A stretch of 45,729 nucleotides of DNA from Nocardioides sp. (GTDB lineage Bacteria > Actinomycetota > Actinomycetes > Propionibacteriales > Nocardioidaceae). Numbering within the stretch: the stretch's first letter is position 1; each line of letters begins with the position of its first letter. The notes beneath the pieces were generated by a model. That model was not told the origin of the DNA. It was given only the letters and a program-made list of their open reading frames with translations, and did no database searches. Shown one piece after another: positions 39,251-45,729 of this stretch. The translations under genes and the position numbers were made by a program. The stretch covers positions 1 through 45,729 of the forward strand of contig JAPSKJ010000001.1 of assembly GCA_031177735.1 (NCBI GenBank), written 5' to 3'.

Positions 39251-40006
39251 ATGGGTCGTTTCGACGGACGCGTCGCAGTCATCACCGGTGCCGCCCGCGG
39301 CATCGGCTTCGGGTGCGCCACCCGATTCGCCGAGGAGGGTGCCCGGGTCGCGGTCGTCGACCTCGACGAGGCCGCGGCGGCGGAGGCGGCCGCCAAGCTC
39401 CCCGGTGGCCAGCACCTCGGCGTCGGGGCGAACGTCGCGGACCGGCCCAGCGTGGAGGCCGCCTTCGAGCGCATCGTCGGCGAGCTCGGCGGCGTGCACA
39501 TCTTGATGAACAACGCCGGCATCACCCGCGACAACCTGCTGTTCAAGATGACCGACGACGACTGGGACCTCGTCATGGACGTGCACCTCAAGGGCGCGTT
39601 CCTGATGTGCCAGGCGGCTCAGAAGCACATGGTCGAGCAGAAGTACGGCAAGATCATCAACGTCTCCAGCACCTCGGCGCTGGGCAACCGCGGCCAGGCC
39701 AACTACGCCGCGGCCAAGATGGGCATCCAGGGTTTCACCCGCACCCTGGCCAAGGAGCTCAGCCCCTTCGGCATCAACACCAACGCCATCGCACCGGGTT
39801 TCATCGTCACCGAGATGACCGACCAGACCGCGGCCCGGCTGAAGATGGACGTCGAGGAGTTCCGCAAGCTCAACGCCGACCACAACCCGGTCAAGCGCGT
39901 CGGCTACCCCGAGGACATCGCGGCCGCGGCCGCCTTCCTGGCCAGCGACGAGGCCTCCTACATCACCGGTCAGACGCTCTACGTCGACGGCGGCGCCACG
40001 CTCTGA
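39251..40006 (+). CDS. FabG-like 3-oxoacyl-(ACP) reductase, SDR family
   Basis: A 251-residue SDR close in pattern to FabG. TGAARGIG (12-19) binds cofactor, NNAG is at 87-90, Ser140, Tyr152 and Lys156 (NYAAAKMG) form the catalytic set, and SYITGQTLYVDGGATL is the FabG-type end. Asp37-Asp39 after strand 2 (VVDLDE) favour NADH, unusual for true FabG, which uses NADPH; the cofactor call is an inference. It may act in fatty acid synthesis, beta-oxidation or a CoA-ester pathway. No fab cluster is near. A 15-bp hairpin begins 11 bases past the stop. Confidence 0.87.
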   Translation: MGRFDGRVAVITGAARGIGFGCATRFAEEGARVAVVDLDEAAAAEAAAKLPGGQHLGVGANVADRPSVEAAFERIVGELGGVHILMNNAGITRDNLLFKMTDDDWDLVMDVHLKGAFLMCQAAQKHMVEQKYGKIINVSSTSALGNRGQANYAAAKMGIQGFTRTLAKELSPFGINTNAIAPGFIVTEMTDQTAARLKMDVEEFRKLNADHNPVKRVGYPEDIAAAAAFLASDEASYITGQTLYVDGGATL

Positions 40007-40016
40007 GGCGACCCGG

Positions 40017-40062
40017 ACGGCTCCGCGCGGCACCGGCTCAGCCGAGCGCCGCGCGGAGCCGT
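40017..40062. terminator. 15-bp hairpin extending into the HIT gene
   Basis: ACGGCTCCGCGCGGC (40017-40031) pairs perfectly with 40048-40062 around a 16-base loop that has its own CGGCT/AGCCG mini-stem. The right arm is inside the last eight codons of the convergent HIT gene (stop 40038). It probably ends transcription of the reductase, and of the HIT gene from the other side. Confidence 0.75.
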
Positions 40063-40451
40063 TCTGCGTAGTCGTCCATCTCGCCGTCGGCGTACTTGGT
40101 GCGTGGCCAGAAGAAGCCGCGCAGGCCGTCGCCCTTGCGGCGGGGCACCACGTGCAGGTGCAGGTGCGCGACCGACTGGCTGACGACGTTGTTGATCGCC
40201 ACGAAGCTGCCCTGGGCGCCGAGCGCGTCGACGACGGCGGTGCACAGTCGCTGCCCGGCGGCCAGGAAGCCGTCGCGCAGGCCGGCCGGCAGGTCCGGCA
40301 GCGTGACCACGTGCTGACGCGGGACGAGCAGGACGTGGCCCTTGAAGACCGGGCGGCGGTCGAGGAACGCGACGAGGTCCGGCTCGTCGAGCACGATCGC
40401 GGCCGGTGAGCTGCCGGCCGCGATCGCGCAGAAGACGCAAGGGTCGGGCAT
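40038..40451 (-). CDS. HIT-family nucleotide hydrolase
   Basis: A 137-residue histidine-triad protein. The triad is AHLHLHVV (His96, His98, His100) and the early strand carries PCVFC (Cys5, Cys8), half of the zinc site seen in some HINT-type members. FKGHVLLVPRQHV is the second family block. It should hydrolyse AMP-lysine-like phosphoramidates or dinucleoside polyphosphates; the exact substrate is unknown. ATG 40451 has TAGCCT 8 bases upstream. Its 3' end lies inside a convergent terminator hairpin. Confidence 0.95.
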   Translation of the reverse strand: MPDPCVFCAIAAGSSPAAIVLDEPDLVAFLDRRPVFKGHVLLVPRQHVVTLPDLPAGLRDGFLAAGQRLCTAVVDALGAQGSFVAINNVVSQSVAHLHLHVVPRRKGDGLRGFFWPRTKYADGEMDDYAERLRAALG

Positions 40452-40459
40452 GACCCTGG

Positions 40460-40465
40460 AGGCTA
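40460..40465 (-). promoter_or_regulatory. -10 box TAGCCT upstream of the HIT gene
   Basis: TAGCCT on the minus strand lies 8 bases before ATG 40451. Confidence 0.5.
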
Positions 40466-40491
40466 GTGCGTCGGTGGGTGTCAGCGAGGTC

Positions 40492-41652
40492 TCAGCGGGC
40501 TGCCAACCACGTGCTCCGAGCCGCCAGGGCCGAGTCGGGGTGGTCGGCGAACAGTGCGTCGACCCCCGCGTCGAGGAAGGCGTGCACCTCGGCCTCGATG
40601 TCGCCCTTCGCGTTGGGGTCGGTGCCGATCCAGAAGTTCGACGCCATGAACTGGTTCTCGTCGCGCAGCGTCCAGACGACGACCTTCAGACCGGCCGCGT
40701 GGGCGTCGTCGACGACCTCGCTCGGCTCCCCGACGGCCTTGGTCACCGGGTCGCGCGGGAGGACCAGGTTCTTGTTCGGACCCGCCCAGTCGGCGTACTC
40801 CGCGATCTCGGCGAAGCCGGTGGGCGTCGCCATCGATGCATACGTCACGCCCGTGCCGGCGGCCACCTGGTCGTAGGGCGCGCCGGAGGCGTCGAGCAGC
40901 TGCGAGATCTGCACATCGGTCTTCGGGGCCAGCTCCTTGAGGTTGGACACCTCGAAGGACTGGATGACCACCGGCGACTTCTTCTTGTCCATCTTCGCCG
41001 CGCGGAGGTCGGCCAGGAGCGGCTCCTCCAGCGAGAGGCCGATGGAGTCGAAGTAGGTCGGGTGCTTGGTCTCCGGCTGCACACCGATCGTGCGGCCCAG
41101 CTCCTTGCTCTTGGCCTTCGCCAGCGCGAGCACCTCGGCGAAGGTCGGGATCTGGAACTGGCCGTTGTACCGGGTGTTGTCCGGGCGGACCTGGGGCAGC
41201 CGCTCCTCGGCACGGAGCGTCTTCAGCTCGGCGAGGGTGAAGTCCTCGGTGAACCAGCCGGTGATCGGGACACCGTCGATGATCTTCGTGGTCCGGCGGT
41301 CGGCGAACTCCGGGTGGGCCTCGACATCGGTGGTGCCCCCGATCTCGTTCTCGTGCCGGGCGACGAGCACGCCGTCCTTGGTCGAGACGACGTCGGGCTC
41401 GATGTAGTCGGCGCCCATGCCGATGGCGAGCTCGTAGGCGGCCAGCGTGTGCTCCGGGCGGTAGCCCGACGCGCCGCGGTGGGCGACGACGGCCGGGACC
41501 GGCTCGGTGATCTGCGGCTTGGCGTGGGCAGGAGCGGCAGTGGCGACCGAGCCGGCGAGCGTGCCGGTGACCGAGGCCGGCGCGACGAGCAGGGCGAGCG
41601 CGGCGATACGGGCGCGCGCAGACAGCGGTGTGCGGGTTGTCCGAGAAGTCAT
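40492..41652 (-). CDS. Secreted glycerophosphodiester phosphodiesterase
   Basis: A 386-residue GlpQ-type enzyme that releases glycerol 3-phosphate from glycerophosphodiesters. The signal peptide (basic to residue 15, hydrophobic 16-40, cleavage after AHA-44) exports it. Catalytic residues: His58-Arg59 (AHRGASGYRPEHT), Glu84 and Asp86 (YIEPDVV), His99 (ARHE). The rest is a TIM barrel with the GDPD insertion and a C-terminal VVVWTLRDENQFM strand; length suits the secreted GlpQ class. Upstream at 41698-41733 are PHO-box-like GTTCACC motifs, consistent with phosphate-starvation control, as known for Streptomyces glpQ genes. TGGTGGG/CCCACCA surrounds the ribosome-site region. Confidence 0.93.
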   Translation of the reverse strand: MTSRTTRTPLSARARIAALALLVAPASVTGTLAGSVATAAPAHAKPQITEPVPAVVAHRGASGYRPEHTLAAYELAIGMGADYIEPDVVSTKDGVLVARHENEIGGTTDVEAHPEFADRRTTKIIDGVPITGWFTEDFTLAELKTLRAEERLPQVRPDNTRYNGQFQIPTFAEVLALAKAKSKELGRTIGVQPETKHPTYFDSIGLSLEEPLLADLRAAKMDKKKSPVVIQSFEVSNLKELAPKTDVQISQLLDASGAPYDQVAAGTGVTYASMATPTGFAEIAEYADWAGPNKNLVLPRDPVTKAVGEPSEVVDDAHAAGLKVVVWTLRDENQFMASNFWIGTDPNAKGDIEAEVHAFLDAGVDALFADHPDSALAARSTWLAAR

Positions 41653-41697
41653 GGTGGGACCCCACCAGAGCGGCGACCCGGCCGGCCACCGCCATCG

Positions 41698-41733
41698 GGT
41701 GAACCTTCGGCGTCGTTGTGGCGACGGTTCACC
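41698..41733. promoter_or_regulatory. PHO-box-like GTTCACC inverted repeats
   Basis: GGTGAACC (41698-41705) and GGTTCACC (41726-41733) are perfect inverted copies 20 bp apart. Read with flanks, one copy (GTTCACCTGCC, plus) matches 10 of 11 and the other (GTTCACCCGAT, minus) 9 of 11 of the Streptomyces PHO repeat unit. Known boxes are direct repeats, so the inverted layout is atypical. Confidence 0.4.
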
Positions 41734-41750
41734 TGCCGGACCCGGTCGAC

Positions 41751-41756
41751 TAGTGT
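41751..41756 (+). promoter_or_regulatory. -10 box TAGTGT of the membrane protein gene
   Basis: TAGTGT gives a transcription start near 41764 and a leader of about 47 bases, with GGGGGG 5 bases before GTG 41811. Confidence 0.45.
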
Positions 41757-41810
41757 CGCCCGGGTTCGTCGTCGCGCCGGCTCGGGCGCGACGCATCCCG
41801 GGGGGTCGGT

Positions 41811-43106
41811 GTGCAGAGCTGGCGAGAGGTGCCGCAGGTCGTCGCGACGGCAGGGCGGCTGGTGCTACGCCACTGGCCGGCGCTGCTCGCACTGTCGTTG
41901 GCCGGAGCCGGTCTGCGCTCAGGCGTCGTGTGGGCGGCCGTCGAGGTCAGTGACTGGGTCGGCTGGGCCGGCCAGCTGATCCTGGTGCTGGCACCCCTGG
42001 GCTACCTGGTGCCGATCGTGTGGATGCTGCACCTCTGCCGCGGCTCACTCCCCCAGCTGCGCCAGATCGAGTCCGTCGAGCGGCCGGAGGCCGTGACCGA
42101 GCGGCGGGAGCGTCGCCTGGTCGACGTCGCGGTGTCGGTGCTCGTGCCGTTCCTCGCCGTCTACGTCTCCTACGGGCTGCTGCAGGACGACCTCGACCGG
42201 TTCCAGAACGAGGCGTCGTTCGACGAGTTCTCCCAGGGCATCGTCAGCGGGCTCATGGGCGAGGGCGTCGACATCGACCCCGCCGGTCGGATCGGCGTCT
42301 ACCCGGTCCAGGTCGCGGTGATGATCGTGCTGGTCGCCTTCGTCGCACGCTGGCTGCTCGGCCGGGTGGAGCGCTCGCTGCGGTTCCTCGCCATCGCCTT
42401 CGCCGGCGCGCTCGTGGAGGTCTACTACACCGGCCAGGTCGCGCGGCAGGTCAACCTCGTCCGCGCCGAGGGCACCGCCTGGCTCGAGGACCGGGTGGTG
42501 GTCAGCGAGGTGCAGGGGCGGTACGACGCGGTCGTGAGCGACCTCGGGCCGCTCGCCAGCCCGGTCGACACCGCGACCACCTGGCTGTTCGGCCTGCTCG
42601 GCGCGATCGACGCCGTGGTGGTGGTGCCCGTCGCCTGGCTGGCTGTCGGAGCTGTCGTGCTCGGCCACCGGCTGACGCCGGCGCCGTCCCCCACCCACCC
42701 GCTCCTCGACACGATGACGGCGATCCCCGAGCCGGTGCGCCGTGCCGCCGCCGGCCTGCTCGACGACATCCGGGAGCGGTGGTCGACCTTCTGGTCCTCC
42801 CTGCGTGTGCTCGCGACGGGTGGCCTGCTGCCGATGCTCGTCTTCGGCGTGGTCTTCCTGCTGGTCATCCGGGTGCCGGTGCTGCTGTCGGAGGGCATCC
42901 GCCTCCTGGTGGGGCCGACGGACTTCTGGACGTGGTGGGCGTTCTCGCCGTTCGAGCGCAACCTCGGGATGGCGCTGTCGATGGCCCTGACTGCGCCGCT
43001 GCTCGCCGCCGCACTCGACCGGCTCGTCGCGCCCCAGCTCAGTGAGGCAGCTCGAGCTCGACGTACTCCGGAAGCGCCGTTTCCCAGTACAGCTGCAGAG
43101 TCGTGA
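41811..43106 (+). CDS. Polytopic membrane protein of unknown function
   Basis: A 431-residue membrane protein not recognised as a known transporter. About eight hydrophobic helices are visible: roughly 22-42, 48-72, 104-126, 160-182, 188-208, 262-292, 342-366 and 385-408. A large loop around 126-158 is acidic and hydrophilic (LLQDDLDRFQNEASFDEF) and probably extracellular. Another at 215-260 has LVRAEGTAWLEDRVVVSE. No catalytic motif is seen. GTG 41811 follows GGGGGG, a plausible ribosome site. Its last 68 bp overlap the convergent gene of the neighbouring three-gene envelope operon. Confidence 0.8.
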   Translation: MQSWREVPQVVATAGRLVLRHWPALLALSLAGAGLRSGVVWAAVEVSDWVGWAGQLILVLAPLGYLVPIVWMLHLCRGSLPQLRQIESVERPEAVTERRERRLVDVAVSVLVPFLAVYVSYGLLQDDLDRFQNEASFDEFSQGIVSGLMGEGVDIDPAGRIGVYPVQVAVMIVLVAFVARWLLGRVERSLRFLAIAFAGALVEVYYTGQVARQVNLVRAEGTAWLEDRVVVSEVQGRYDAVVSDLGPLASPVDTATTWLFGLLGAIDAVVVVPVAWLAVGAVVLGHRLTPAPSPTHPLLDTMTAIPEPVRRAAAGLLDDIRERWSTFWSSLRVLATGGLLPMLVFGVVFLLVIRVPVLLSEGIRLLVGPTDFWTWWAFSPFERNLGMALSMALTAPLLAAALDRLVAPQLSEAARARRTPEAPFPSTAAES

Positions 43107-43689
43107 TCCGGGCGTCCTCGGGGACGAGGAAGACCGGCGCGGTGGACCACGACGCGGGGAGGCGCACGTCGTCGCCGGTCTCCTGGTCGCCGAGGAGCTC
43201 GCTCACCTCTTCGGGCACGCACTGGTAGATGTGGTCGGTGTTGCCGTCGTCGACCAGGTAGCGGTTGCCGTCGGCATCGAGCAGCGCGACCGTGCAGCTG
43301 GCCAGGTCGGTCGGCTCGGCGTCCGCGAAGTCGAGGCGGGCGGCCACCGCACGGACACCGTCCGGTGGGACGACGGGCTCCTCGGTGAAGGAGTCGATCC
43401 AGGCAGCGTCGTCCTCGAGGGCGGTGAGAGCGAGCTGGAACTGCTTCGGCGGCTCGTCGAAGCGCGGCGCACCGTTGATCTCGACCGCGATCACCTCGCC
43501 CAGCCGACCACTCGCCACCTGCTCGTGCGGCCCGGCTGCCCACCAGAACTCGTGCAGCCGCGAGGCCGATCCGATCACGAAGACCGCGATCGCCAACGGC
43601 ACGGCCAGCAGCCACCCACGGTTGCGGCGCCACCACCCGGGCTCCTGCGTCTGCTTCGGGGCGAACGGTGGTGGTGCGGTGGTCGTCAT
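43039..43689 (-). CDS. Single-pass membrane-anchored extracellular protein
   Basis: A 216-residue protein. The N-terminus is cytosolic and Pro-rich, one helix spans about 23-44 (WLLAVPLAIAVFVIGSAS), and the rest is predicted extracellular and beta-rich. Two Cys (SCTVALLD and YQCVPEE) could form a disulfide. Repeated strands such as VIAVEINGAPRF and ALLDADGNRYLVDDG resemble the DUF4352/telokin-like pattern seen in its two upstream neighbours, only weakly. The ATG overlaps the upstream stop by 4 bp. The 3' end overlaps the convergent membrane protein gene by 68 bp. Function unknown. Confidence 0.78.
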   Translation of the reverse strand: MTTTAPPPFAPKQTQEPGWWRRNRGWLLAVPLAIAVFVIGSASRLHEFWWAAGPHEQVASGRLGEVIAVEINGAPRFDEPPKQFQLALTALEDDAAWIDSFTEEPVVPPDGVRAVAARLDFADAEPTDLASCTVALLDADGNRYLVDDGNTDHIYQCVPEEVSELLGDQETGDDVRLPASWSTAPVFLVPEDARITTLQLYWETALPEYVELELPH

Positions 43690-44327
43690 TCGCTCGTCAC
43701 CGTCACTTCCTCCAGGTCTGGGCTCTCGTGGAAACCACCTTGGAACCCGCGATAGGCCACGTCCTGGCGCGAGGCCAGGAGCTCGGCCTCGTCGGCGTCG
43801 ATCCCGAGGTCGATGAGCGCCACCTGATCGCGTCGGTCGGTGCCTTCGACGATCCCGTCCGGACCCTGGCGACCGACGCGGAGGCTCATCCCGCGCAGCC
43901 GGTCGGCCGGGACGTCGAAGCAGAGCATCGCCGTCCACGGAACTCCGGCGGGTATCAAGCCGCTGGCATCACATCGGGCGCGGTCGGACTCCAGGTAACG
44001 CTGCCCGTCGCTGTCGACCAGCGTCTTCTCCGTGAAGGTCGTCGGCTCCGTCGTGACCGTGAGCGTCAGGTCCACGACGAGGAAGACGCCCCCGGCCCGC
44101 ACGACGTGGTCGTTGTCGGTCGCAGGCACGATGAACGGCGCCGACCGGACGCGCTCGACCCGGACGTCGGCGTACTCGAGCTCCACCGGCTGCCCGAGCG
44201 AGCCCTCCTCGACGAACGGATCGGTGGCGAGCTCGCCGACCGGGACCTGGTCGGTGATCACCCGGCCGACCGCCATCGCCGCGACCACGGCGACCACGAC
44301 CCCGGCGCTGCGGAACACACCACTCAC
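43686..44327 (-). CDS. Membrane-anchored extracellular protein, telokin-like
   Basis: A 213-residue protein. A short N-terminal hydrophobic helix (8-25, signal anchor) leads to an extracellular, beta-rich domain. The order VELEYADVRVERVRSA, then GGVFLVVDLTLTVTTEP, then LVDSDGQRYLESDR follows the strand plan of DUF4352/telokin-like domains. A Cys pair (RCDASG, MLCFDV) could be disulfide-bonded. GTG 44327 overlaps the upstream stop (GTGA), and its stop overlaps the next start. Middle gene of a three-gene operon. Function unknown. Confidence 0.78.
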   Translation of the reverse strand: MSGVFRSAGVVVAVVAAMAVGRVITDQVPVGELATDPFVEEGSLGQPVELEYADVRVERVRSAPFIVPATDNDHVVRAGGVFLVVDLTLTVTTEPTTFTEKTLVDSDGQRYLESDRARCDASGLIPAGVPWTAMLCFDVPADRLRGMSLRVGRQGPDGIVEGTDRRDQVALIDLGIDADEAELLASRQDVAYRGFQGGFHESPDLEEVTVTSE

Positions 44328-45004
44328 TGCGTGTCCTCCGGTCGCTGCGACGTCGCGCCGGGGTCCTCCACCGGCACGGGCCCTTCCCACATCGGCCCGG
44401 CGAGCTCCCAGTCAGCCGCCGACAACGCCAGCGTCGCCTCTTCGCGCCACTGGTAGTGATTCACGCCGAGGACGATCTGCTCGCCCTGCCAGTCGCCGGA
44501 CTGCTCCAGGACGAGTCCGATCCGGTAGGTCACCCCGGGGTTGATCGTGTCGCCGTTCTCGAAGGTCCGCTCGTCCTCGACGTGGAAGAGCAGCGGCATC
44601 GGGAGGGTCGGGTCCTCGAACGGCACCACGCCGGTGTCGCGGGCGTAGAACGCACCGATGCTCTCGTCGTTGAGGAGTGCGAGCCGCTGCGGCCGGTCGG
44701 AGTCGTTGACCACCTCCACGCGGATGACGAGCAGCCGATTGCCCTCGCGTGGCACGACGTCGGGCGCGAGGCTGTCGATGGTGAACACCTTCTCGACCGT
44801 GACGTCGTAGGGTCCGACGTCCATCGTCCGCCCGATGCTCAGCCGCTCCAGCGGCGGGTCGCCGGCCGCCTCCAGGCCGCCGAACGGCGCCGTCGCCAGG
44901 AGCGCGATCGCGCCCACCGCACCGACGCGCTGGGTGTTGTTCGTGCGCCGAACGGTGCTGCGCGCCGCACCCAGCAGGCGCCGAGGCCGAGACGTGTCCC
45001 CCAC
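44324..45004 (-). CDS. Membrane-anchored extracellular protein, telokin-like
   Basis: A 226-residue protein that heads the three-gene operon. A basic N-terminus (1-26) leads to one helix at about 28-46 and then an extracellular domain. The strands DVTVEKVFTI, then RLLVIRVEVVNDSDRPQRL, then the GDTINPGVTYRIGLVLEQSG segment match the telokin/DUF4352 plan closely: a conserved v-N-x-S-d turn and a late GvvFevP-like strand. No Cys. GTG 45004 has TAGGAT 6 bases upstream. Such domains often bind ligands or cell-wall components; no specific role can be given. Confidence 0.78.
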   Translation of the reverse strand: MGDTSRPRRLLGAARSTVRRTNNTQRVGAVGAIALLATAPFGGLEAAGDPPLERLSIGRTMDVGPYDVTVEKVFTIDSLAPDVVPREGNRLLVIRVEVVNDSDRPQRLALLNDESIGAFYARDTGVVPFEDPTLPMPLLFHVEDERTFENGDTINPGVTYRIGLVLEQSGDWQGEQIVLGVNHYQWREEATLALSAADWELAGPMWEGPVPVEDPGATSQRPEDTQ

Positions 45005-45010
45005 GGGCGG

Positions 45011-45016
45011 ATCCTA
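45011..45016 (-). promoter_or_regulatory. -10 box TAGGAT of the three-gene envelope operon
   Basis: TAGGAT on the minus strand lies 6 bases before GTG 45004. Confidence 0.5.
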
Positions 45017-45080
45017 GCCAGCCGGGGACCTGCGCAAACCCGTTCGACCCGACCAGGCACGCGGCCCCGGCTCGGTCGGT

Positions 45081-45086
45081 CAGGAT
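45081..45086 (+). promoter_or_regulatory. -10-like box CAGGAT of the small membrane protein gene
   Basis: CAGGAT keeps A2 and T6 and lies 7 bases before ATG 45094. An ATG at 45085 begins within this box and is therefore less likely to be the start. Confidence 0.4.
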
Positions 45087-45093
45087 GACTGCC

Positions 45094-45285
45094 ATGGAGT
45101 GGGTGAACAGCCTGTGGTTCCGGACCGCCGTCCTGATCGCGGTCGTGGTGGTGACGGTCGACAACGTCGTGCAGCGGGAGTGGTTCATGGTGGCCGTCGG
45201 AGCGGTCGCCCTGCTGTTCGGCACGCCGAGCCCGGTGGCAGCGGCGCGTGGGCGGGGCCGCCGCACCGGAGCGCCGGAGGCCTGA
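45094..45285 (+). CDS. Small membrane protein
   Basis: A 63-residue protein with one or two hydrophobic helices (about 8-26 and 30-48: FRTAVLIAVVVVTV and WFMVAVGAVALLFG) and a basic Arg-rich tail (ARGRGRRTG). No family recognised. It is divergent from the three-gene envelope operon. The start at 45094 rests on the CAGGAT spacing; a three-codon longer version is possible. Codon use is like its neighbours, supporting a real gene, but short length leaves doubt. Confidence 0.6.
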   Translation: MEWVNSLWFRTAVLIAVVVVTVDNVVQREWFMVAVGAVALLFGTPSPVAAARGRGRRTGAPEA

Positions 45286-45336
45286 GGGCCACGACGTCAC
45301 GACATCAGCCGCGAGCGAGCGGTCAGCGGATCGGCT

Positions 45337-45361
45337 CTCCGACCGGCATCGGTCTTCGGAG
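45337..45361. terminator. Bulged hairpin after the small membrane gene
   Basis: CTCC-GACCG, loop GCAT, CGGTC-TTC-GGAG: a 9-bp stem with a three-base bulge, 52 bases past the stop at 45285. Confidence 0.35.
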
Positions 45362-45430
45362 TGGTCTAGCCGGCAGCTGGCCCCCGTGGACCGGTCGGGC
45401 TATGGCCCAGCGCCCGTCCACCACCCGACC

Positions 45431-45450
45431 GTGCTATTCGGCACTAGCAC
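45431..45450. promoter_or_regulatory. GTGCTA-N8-TAGCAC dyad
   Basis: A perfect 6+6 bp inverted repeat about 60 bp upstream of the TACGGT box at 45500. Size and spacing suit a dimeric activator or repressor. The rest of 45286-45576 contains no open gene and no riboswitch that I recognise. Confidence 0.4.
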
Positions 45451-45499
45451 GTTCGAGCGATCCCGGGACCGCTTTACCGACCGCTCGGCGTGTCGCTCC

Positions 45500-45505
45500 T
45501 ACGGT
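45500..45505 (+). promoter_or_regulatory. -10 box TACGGT of the secreted protein gene
   Basis: TACGGT would start transcription near 45512 and give a leader of about 65 bases before ATG 45577. No clear -35 seen. Confidence 0.35.
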
Positions 45506-45576
45506 GCCGACATCAGTGGTCCGTTCGTCGTGCGACACCGGGGTCGCCATGGGCCGCGCCACCTGGGAGATCCGCC

Positions 45577-45729
45577 ATGGGCTGGAAGTCCACCCGCCGT
45601 CCGCTCGCCTCGATCGTCGCCGGCACGCTGCTCGTCAGCGCTGCCGCGGCGGCCCCACCGACCTTCGCGGTCGACCCCGATCCCGGGGTCGACCGGGTCC
45701 TGGGCTTCCTGGGTGGTGGTCCGGGCACG
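45577..45729 (+). CDS. Secreted protein, 5' part only (cut by window end)
   Basis: The first 51 codons run open to the window edge. The N-terminus MGWKSTRRPL is basic, the core SIVAGTLLVSAAAA is hydrophobic, and a cleavage region follows near residue 25-32 (PPTFAVD). This is a Sec signal peptide. The mature part begins with an Asp/Pro/Gly-rich stretch. GGGAG lies 8 bases before the ATG. An out-of-frame ATG 28 bases earlier shares a 10-bp CGCCATGGGC context but has no ribosome site. The product cannot be identified from this part. Confidence 0.7.
   Translation, partial: MGWKSTRRPLASIVAGTLLVSAAAAAPPTFAVDPDPGVDRVLGFLGGGPGT

Noticed and set aside
41652..41667. TGGTGGG/CCCACCA dyad over the glycerophosphodiesterase start as a regulatory switch
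   Set aside because: The loop would be only two bases, and the overlap with the start region could be chance; kept only as a remark in the gene entry.
45500..45576. Possible ydaO-type (c-di-AMP) riboswitch before the secreted protein gene
   Set aside because: The leader is about 65-70 bases, too short, and the conserved junction sequences are not present.

Overview
The window is about 72% GC (estimated by eye) and packed with genes. Codons end almost always in G or C, GTG starts are common, and the conserved gene order matches Actinobacteria. The protein set (mec-cysO-cysM sulfur relay, DUF3039, DUF3152, DUF2017, DUF3048, leaderless TANNNT promoters) suggests a Nocardioides-like member of the Propionibacteriales; the genus is an inference. 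No insertion sequence, prophage, CRISPR array or rRNA was seen. No gene-free stretch exceeds 300 bases. The longest are 45286-45576 (promoter region, dyads), 3817-4085 (tig leader) and 19849-20098 (12-bp tandem repeat).

Layout. 105-2282: two tandem alpha/beta hydrolases, one apparently catalytically dead. 2351-7802: trigger factor, tRNA-Pro, tRNA-Gly, a SpoIIE-type phosphatase, a Nei2-like DNA glycosylase, RpiB and an HSL-type esterase, in the order known around rpiB-nei2-tig in mycobacteria. 7880-30430: a second conserved minus-strand backbone, clpS, DUF2017, mec, cysO, cysM, murI, an Rv1339-like metallo-beta-lactamase-fold protein, rph and rdgB. It matches the M. tuberculosis Rv1331-Rv1341 order but is split by four cassettes: (A) SGNH hydrolase, an ABC exporter and a divergent two-component system, 10862-15544; (B) a secreted phosphodiesterase and DUF3152, 17255-18904; (C) a seven-gene plus-strand array DUF2306-HK-RR-ABC-permease-HK-RR, 20099-26279; (D) a four-gene cassette resembling type VII secretion substrates, 27149-29493.

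30459-36490: NAD salvage (pncB, pncA), an MFS exporter, an SF2 helicase coupled to DUF3039, and YqgE. 36586-37969: a TetR regulator divergent from an unknown 174-residue gene, with two TACC-N3-GGTA operators over the latter's promoter. 38060-41652: DUF3048 lipoprotein, FabG-like reductase, HIT protein and a secreted glycerophosphodiesterase with PHO-box-like repeats. 41811-45729: an envelope region with a polytopic membrane protein, three coupled membrane-anchored extracellular proteins, a small membrane protein and the 5' end of a secreted protein cut by the window edge.

Two features recur. Many starts have a TANNNT or NANNNT box ending 6-8 bases upstream, the spacing expected of leaderless mRNAs. 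Many adjacent same-strand genes overlap by exactly 4 bp (ATGA or GTGA), which suggests translational coupling. The cysteine-synthesis genes work as a pathway: CysO carries sulfur, CysM joins it to a serine-derived acceptor and Mec releases cysteine. The CysO here ends two residues past its Gly-Gly, so Mec or another peptidase should first have to trim it. The observations most worth testing are this CysO tail, the type VII-like cassette, the dead hydrolase paralogue and the TetR operator pair.
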